NCBI GenBank assembly: GCA_002862325.1
Contig: PKCT01000188.1
Span: forward strand, 1 to 27,012
Direction of reading: 5' to 3'
Source: Phycisphaerae bacterium
GTDB lineage: Bacteria > Planctomycetota > Phycisphaerae > Phycisphaerales > SM1A02
DNA length: 27,012 nucleotides
Position numbers and translations under genes: made by a program. Positions 22,932 through 27,012 of this stretch are shown piece after piece. A model generated the notes under the pieces. It worked only from the letters and a program-made list of their open reading frames with translations. It did not search any database and was not told the DNA's origin. Every line of letters begins with the position of its first letter. Position 1 is the first letter of the stretch.

Positions 22932-24302
22932 ATGGCACATCCAGTCGACAAGGGGTACATCGAAGGTCGTCCCAACGTCATCGTGATCGGCGGCGGCTTC
23001 GGGGGCGTCTCGTGCATCCGCAAGCTGGGACGCGTCGATGCGAATATCGTACTCATCGACCGACAGAATCATTCACTCTTCCAACCGCTGCTGTACCAGG
23101 TAGCGACCGGCGTGCTCGCGGACAGCGCGATCGCGACGCCGTTGCGTCGCATCTTCGATCGACGCCGCGATGTCACGGTGCTCCGCGGCGAGGTGGACCG
23201 TCTCGATCTGGATCGCAGGATCGTCCACGTCGATGATCTCGAGATGCCCTGGGACCACCTGGTGGTGGCGACCGGGGTCGAGAACAACTACTTCGGCCGC
23301 GACGACTGGGCCGAGTATGCGCCGGGCATGAAGAGTCTGAGCCAGGCTCTCAAGGTCCGATCCCGGGTGCTCAACGCGTTCGAACAGGCGGAACTGGCCC
23401 GGGCTCGCGGCGATCACGACGAGATTCCGTCGTGGCTGACCTTCGTCGTCATCGGTGCGGGTGCGACCGGCGTCGAGCTCTCCGGGGCGATCAAGCAGCT
23501 CGCGGTCGATCGCCTCGCCTCCGAATTCAAGAACCTCGACGTCGCCCGTACCCGGGTGGTGCTGGTCGAAGGTGGCGACCGCGTGCTCGCAAGCATGTCG
23601 CGGAAGTCGTCCGCGGCGGCGACCCGTACGCTCGAGGCGTACGGAGTCGAGATCCGACTCGGAAGCATGGTGACGAACATCACCGAATCGGGCGTCCAGG
23701 TCGGAGATGAGTTCATCGCGTCCCGAACGCCGATCTGGGCGGCCGGCGTCAAGGCGACCGGACTCGGCGCGATGATCACCTCCGGGCTGGGGATCGATGG
23801 TGGTCCGGGTGGCCGGGTGCCGGTGAACCCCGATCTCACCGTCGGCGATCGCGCGGACATCCGCGTGGTCGGCGACCTGGCGAGCAGCCACAACGCGAAG
23901 ACCGACGGCCCGGTGCCCGGAGTCGCGCAAGGGGCGATCCAGATGGGCGCCTACGCGGGGGATGCGATCGCCCGCGTTCTGAAGGGCAGGCCGAAGCGGA
24001 CCAAGCCGTTCCAGTACTTCGACAAGGGGTCGCTCGCGACGATCGGTCGCGGCAAGGCGGTGCTCGATGCCGGCCCGGTCCATCTCTCCGGGTTCATCGC
24101 CTGGATCGTCTGGGCGATCGTGCACATCACCTTCCTGATCAACTTCCGAAGTCGGATCTCGGCGATGTGGTCGTGGGCGTGGGCCTACGTGCTGCAGAAC
24201 GGCGTGAACGAGATCATCACCGGTCACGACGTCGAGACCGTGGGGGACGGCTCGATCACCCCGGCGACGGCCGGAAACGCTTCCGGTACAGATCACGGAT
24301 GA
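22932..24302 (+). CDS. ndh: Type II NADH dehydrogenase (NDH-2)
   Basis: A 456-residue flavoprotein that passes electrons from NADH to quinone at the inner membrane without pumping protons. The FAD-binding motif VIVIGGGFGG is at residues 16-25, the NAD-binding motif VVIGAGATGVELSGAI in the middle, then PIWAAGVKA, the second FAD motif RVVGDLA, and VPGVAQGAIQMG near the quinone site. A C-terminal hydrophobic helix (FIAWIVWAIVHITFLINF) is the usual membrane anchor. ATG at 22932 fits homology; an in-frame ATG at 22896 is possible, and neither has a strong ribosome site. Its last 47 bases overlap the convergent gene at 24256. Confidence 0.95.
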   Translation: MAHPVDKGYIEGRPNVIVIGGGFGGVSCIRKLGRVDANIVLIDRQNHSLFQPLLYQVATGVLADSAIATPLRRIFDRRRDVTVLRGEVDRLDLDRRIVHVDDLEMPWDHLVVATGVENNYFGRDDWAEYAPGMKSLSQALKVRSRVLNAFEQAELARARGDHDEIPSWLTFVVIGAGATGVELSGAIKQLAVDRLASEFKNLDVARTRVVLVEGGDRVLASMSRKSSAAATRTLEAYGVEIRLGSMVTNITESGVQVGDEFIASRTPIWAAGVKATGLGAMITSGLGIDGGPGGRVPVNPDLTVGDRADIRVVGDLASSHNAKTDGPVPGVAQGAIQMGAYAGDAIARVLKGRPKRTKPFQYFDKGSLATIGRGKAVLDAGPVHLSGFIAWIVWAIVHITFLINFRSRISAMWSWAWAYVLQNGVNEIITGHDVETVGDGSITPATAGNASGTDHG

Positions 24303-24681
24303 CCTCGGCCTGACGAGGGGTGTACTTGGAACGTCGGTCGCTCGCGGCCGCGGTCCGATCGATGCGCTCCACCCACTCGCGCTGGCTCTCGGTCAACTTC
24401 GGCATCACGGTGTAGAGGGCCTCGATCATGTCGGCGATGTCGGTCGCCCGGCCCGCGAGCGCGAGTTCGCGGCGCCTGGCCGCGTCGTCCTCCGCGACCC
24501 GTCGCCTGCTCGCCTTGAGCTCGCTCGCCTCGTGGGCGCGATATCGCTGCCGGTCGCCGGCGGGCAGGCGGTTCAACACCGCGTTCCGTTCGGTGCGGTC
24601 GAGACCGTCCAGCCAGGCGTAGCGTGCGGTGCGGTCGGGGAGTTCCTTGAGCGTTCGAAGAAGGTCTTCGGTGGAGGGCAT
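24256..24681 (-). CDS. Small charged helical protein of unknown function
   Basis: A 141-residue protein, predicted fully helical and rich in Arg, Glu and Ala (ELKASRRRVAEDDAARRREL), with the segment MIEALYTVMPKLTESQREWVERIDR and a basic end (YTPRQAEVIRDLYRKRFRPSPG). No signal peptide or membrane helix. Start at 24681 is the best in-frame ATG; the ribosome site is weak. The 3' end overlaps the 3' end of ndh by 47 bases in convergent orientation. The composition is protein-like and the frame is not explained by ndh for most of its length. No family recognised. Confidence 0.72.
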   Translation of the reverse strand: MPSTEDLLRTLKELPDRTARYAWLDGLDRTERNAVLNRLPAGDRQRYRAHEASELKASRRRVAEDDAARRRELALAGRATDIADMIEALYTVMPKLTESQREWVERIDRTAAASDRRSKYTPRQAEVIRDLYRKRFRPSPG

Positions 24682-24799
24682 GGGACCAAGCGTACCTGGA
24701 TCGTCCCGATCGGCGAAACGTGGTCCACGGGTCCGCCTCGCCGGATTTCGCGGCAATCTTGGGGCCGGCGAGCCCCGACCGGTCGATCACATCGAAGCC

Positions 24800-25192
24800 A
24801 TGCCCTACGTCTACCTCGCCATCGCCATCGTGACCGAAGTCATCGCCACCACCGCCCTCCGCGCCGCCGACGGCATGACGCGACTGTGGCCGAGCGTCAT
24901 CGTCATCGTGGGCTACGTCGTCTGCTTCTTCGCGCTCGCGAAGGCGGTCGAGCGAATTCCCCTCGGCGTCGCCTACGGGATCTGGTCGGGCGTCGGCATC
25001 GTCACCATCACGATCGCCGGCTGGTTCCTCTACCGGCAGCGGGTCGACGGCCCCGCGATGGCGGGGATGGCCCTGATCATCGCGGGCGTCGTGGTGATCC
25101 AGCTCTTCTCGAAGACCAAGTCGGTCGAGCCGATCGAGGACGAGCGGGACGACCCGATCGAGACGACCTTCACGCCCACGGACGGTGGATGA
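24800..25192 (+). CDS. SMR-family small multidrug/cation transporter (EmrE-like)
   Basis: A 130-residue protein that follows EmrE closely: MPYVYLAIAIVTEVIATT, with the essential membrane Glu at position 13 (Glu14 in EmrE), then GMTRLWPSVIVIVGYV, RIPLGVAYGIWSGVG and a fourth helix AMAGMALIIAGVVVIQLFS. Four membrane helices, proton-driven dual-topology antiporter in the inner membrane. The AYGIWSGVG motif favours the drug-exporting EmrE branch over the guanidinium exporters, but this is uncertain. A 20-residue acidic C-terminal tail (IEDERDDPIETT) is longer than in EmrE. It is convergent with the peptidase gene at 25218. Confidence 0.94.
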   Translation: MPYVYLAIAIVTEVIATTALRAADGMTRLWPSVIVIVGYVVCFFALAKAVERIPLGVAYGIWSGVGIVTITIAGWFLYRQRVDGPAMAGMALIIAGVVVIQLFSKTKSVEPIEDERDDPIETTFTPTDGG

Positions 25193-25217
25193 TCCTCGGT
25201 CCGCGGATTCGACGCGG

Positions 25218-25985
25218 TCAGGCGTCCCCGTCCTCCGGTGGCGACCGCCACAGCCGTTCGACCAGCGCGGCGCCCTCCGGATCCACCTCTCGGAGTTCGC
25301 TTCGCACGTAGGGATGGAAGTCGTTCGTGCCGAAGAGGGCTTCGGTCGTCTCCGCGAACCACTCCATCTGGTTGGTCAGCGCGTAGTGGCGACGCGGCGT
25401 GCCGGAGATGTGTCCGACCAGGTCGTAGTCGCCCGAATCCCGGCTGCGTTCGAACGCCTCGACGATCTCGGCGTCGTCGTAGCCGAACACCTGGTGGTGG
25501 TAGCCGTGTGCGAGTTCGTGCAGCACCATCCACGGCTGGCCGCGGGTCCATTCGAGGAACGCCTCGGCGTTCCCGATCTCGACCGTTCCCTCCTTGTCGC
25601 CGTTGTAACCGTTGGGAACGAGCCAGCCCCGCGAGACGTGGTAGCACATGCACGCGGTCCTGGGCATCTCCAATTCGGCCCAGATCTCGATCCCGCGGAT
25701 GCGGTCGAGCGCGGGTTGCGGCACGACCCGGGTGATCGCGTAGAGCTGATGGTCGAGCTCGTCGCGGACCTTCGACCAGAGCGCCGGCTTCGCGAGCAGC
25801 GCGGGATTGACGCGAATCGTCCATCCGCGAAGATCGACCACCTCGTAGACCTCGGTCGGCGTCGGCGGCGCCGGGTCGTCCTGGAAGATTGCGGCGGTGT
25901 CGAAGCACGAACATGGTGGCGTGGGAGCGGGGGGGGCGAACGGAGCGACGACCGACAGGCAGGAGACGAGGACGAGGGTCTGCAT
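25218..25985 (-). CDS. Secreted zinc metallopeptidase-like protein (HELAH)
   Basis: A 255-residue protein. ATG at 25985 has a GGAG site and gives a signal peptide (MQTLVLVSCLSVVAPFAP). The zinc-binding helix is HELAHGYHH at residues 156-164. About 45 residues later NQMEWFAETTEALFG supplies Glu208 and Glu212, one of which should be the third zinc ligand of a gluzincin. Cys25, Cys27, Cys112 and Cys114 may form disulfides. It is expected to cut peptides outside the cytoplasm. The gene is divergent from the second metallopeptidase gene, with 70 bases between start codons. The peptidase family is not identified. Confidence 0.85.
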   Translation of the reverse strand: MQTLVLVSCLSVVAPFAPPAPTPPCSCFDTAAIFQDDPAPPTPTEVYEVVDLRGWTIRVNPALLAKPALWSKVRDELDHQLYAITRVVPQPALDRIRGIEIWAELEMPRTACMCYHVSRGWLVPNGYNGDKEGTVEIGNAEAFLEWTRGQPWMVLHELAHGYHHQVFGYDDAEIVEAFERSRDSGDYDLVGHISGTPRRHYALTNQMEWFAETTEALFGTNDFHPYVRSELREVDPEGAALVERLWRSPPEDGDA

Positions 25986-26055
25986 GACTCCATGGTGACC
26001 GTCGTCGGAGGGTTTCGCCACTGGAATCCCGGCCGAAGCGGGTACGCTCGTATCG

Positions 26056-27012
26056 ATGCTCCACCTCCTCTCCAGCGTCCTCGCGTTCGCCGTCGCGATT
26101 TCGGATCCGCCGACCGTCCATTCGGTGTCGGACATCAGCCACGAATTCACCTTCTACATGGACGGGCGTTTCCACCGTCAGTACCTGAAGGAGGATGGTC
26201 GGGATGCCCGGAACTGGGGCACCCTCTCCAAGTGCGATCTCTCCAACGCCAACCTCCTGCTGCTCGTGGCGGGGAGTCCACGGGTGCCGTACTCATCCGC
26301 GTCGATCGACCACATCGTCGAATTCGTGGACGACGGGGGGACGGTACTGCTCATGGGCGACGGCGCGACGGTGATGCCCCCCGGACAGAAGGTGGCCGAG
26401 GCGTTCTCTGCTCGTTTCACCGACCGATCCGCGCGGAAGCCTCTCCGGGGCGCCGGGGAGCTCGCCGAACACGCGATCGAATTCCGCCGGGGCACCGTGC
26501 TCGAACTCGACGAGACGTGGACGCCGCTGGTCCTGGACGGCGACGGCGAACCGGTCCTCGCGAGCCGGCGGTACAGCGACGGACACGTCGTGCTCGGGAG
26601 TCGCGGTCTCTTCGGTCGCAAGCCGGATGCGAGTGATCCGATCAACGCCGACTGGGTCACGCCGATGCTGGTCTCCCGAGCCGAGGGGAAGACGATCGAC
26701 GCGAGCCGACGACCCCGGCCGACCAGGGCGGAACTGTCACGACAGATCGGTCCGCTCACGGTCGAGTACCACGAGGGCACCGAGAAGTTCGCCGACGCGA
26801 TCTACGAGGTGTATCGCGAGGTTCGGCCGCATCTGCTCGAGCTGACCGGTGTCGAGCCGAGCCCGGGAATGATTCGATCGCTGCTCATCCTTCCGACCGG
26901 AGGTGGCGGTTTCTCCAGCGGCGTCAAGATCGCGATCGGTGCCTGGTGGGGCGACTACCCGAACCGGCGGTACCCCATGGTCGAGCTCATCGCGCACGAG
27001 GCGGTGCACTCG
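26056..27012 (+). CDS. Secreted protein with GATase-like and metallopeptidase regions, 3' end cut by window edge
   Basis: An open frame of 319 codons to the window edge. Signal peptide MLHLLSSVLAFAVAIS. Residues about 25-105 resemble the flavodoxin-like core of ThuA/GATase-type domains (ANLLLLVAGSPRVPYSS, then IVEFVDDGGTVLLMGDG). After a linker, a second region contains VEYHEGTEKFADAIYEVYRE, LLILPTGGGGFSSGVKIAIG and, at the last residues before the edge, ELIAHEAVHS with the HExxH zinc motif (His314, Glu315, His318). The rest of the peptidase lies outside. No strong ribosome site precedes the ATG. It pairs head-to-head with another HExxH protein. Confidence 0.85.
   Translation, partial: MLHLLSSVLAFAVAISDPPTVHSVSDISHEFTFYMDGRFHRQYLKEDGRDARNWGTLSKCDLSNANLLLLVAGSPRVPYSSASIDHIVEFVDDGGTVLLMGDGATVMPPGQKVAEAFSARFTDRSARKPLRGAGELAEHAIEFRRGTVLELDETWTPLVLDGDGEPVLASRRYSDGHVVLGSRGLFGRKPDASDPINADWVTPMLVSRAEGKTIDASRRPRPTRAELSRQIGPLTVEYHEGTEKFADAIYEVYREVRPHLLELTGVEPSPGMIRSLLILPTGGGGFSSGVKIAIGAWWGDYPNRRYPMVELIAHEAVHS

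Noticed and set aside
24682..24799. A possible guanidine riboswitch before the SMR gene
   Set aside because: The conserved ykkC-type blocks (ACGRG, CUGGUCCGAGAG) are not present, and the protein looks like the drug-exporting branch.
1..27012. tRNA, rRNA, CRISPR arrays, transposases or phage genes
   Set aside because: Looked for tRNA T-arm patterns, evenly spaced repeats, and transposase or integrase motifs on both strands and saw none. Short tandem repeats found are coding.

Overview
The window is GC-rich DNA from a Gram-negative, heterotrophic bacterium, most likely a planctomycete of the class Phycisphaerae. The assignment rests on gene content and was not checked by search. Four secreted proteins end in a dockerin-like pair of Asp-rich calcium loops (GDVNGDGVVDGADL type). 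There are DUF1080 and five-bladed propeller glycan proteins and a GH81 glucanase. An LpxH-like phosphatase implies lipid A. Antisense frames stay open over long stretches only because the DNA is GC-rich, so genes were chosen by homology, signal peptides, ribosome sites and junctions.

Layout. 1-1878 (minus): hslU followed by an SDR oxidoreductase that runs off the left edge. 1940-3653 (plus): a lipoprotein resembling the SecD P1 head, then aroC. 3662-6575 (minus): a DUF1080 protein, a 78-residue protein resembling only sigma-70 region 2, a hairpin terminator, and a GH32-like propeller protein. 6682-7716 (plus): a secreted unknown. 7728-10187 (minus): a large GH81 beta-1,3-glucanase with dockerin-like tail. 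10544-12638 (plus): a secretin-N-like coiled-coil protein, an ECF-type sigma factor and its likely membrane anti-sigma factor. 12913-14094 (plus): two related small unknown proteins, each preceded by a hairpin. 14300-16209 (plus): LpxH-like phosphatase and a GT4 glycosyltransferase, overlapping by 4 bases. 16242-21701 (minus): a run of secreted proteins, three with dockerin-like tails, plus a small membrane protein, a truncated gene copy and a short orphan. 21930-22717 (minus): two related membrane proteins overlapping as GTGA. 22932-24302 (plus): type II NADH dehydrogenase, overlapped at its end by a small convergent gene. 24800-25192 (plus): an SMR-family transporter. 25218-27012: two divergently transcribed secreted metallopeptidases, the second cut by the right edge at its HExxH motif.

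The genes combine housekeeping functions (chorismate, respiration, proteolysis, envelope lipid) with an exported polysaccharide- and protein-degrading set. No phage, transposase, CRISPR, rRNA or tRNA was seen. The most interesting parts are the isolated sigma-2-like protein, the structured leaders around 10440-13626, and the paralogous dockerin-tailed genes at 19037-20917 with a shared promoter-like leader and a truncated third copy next to them.
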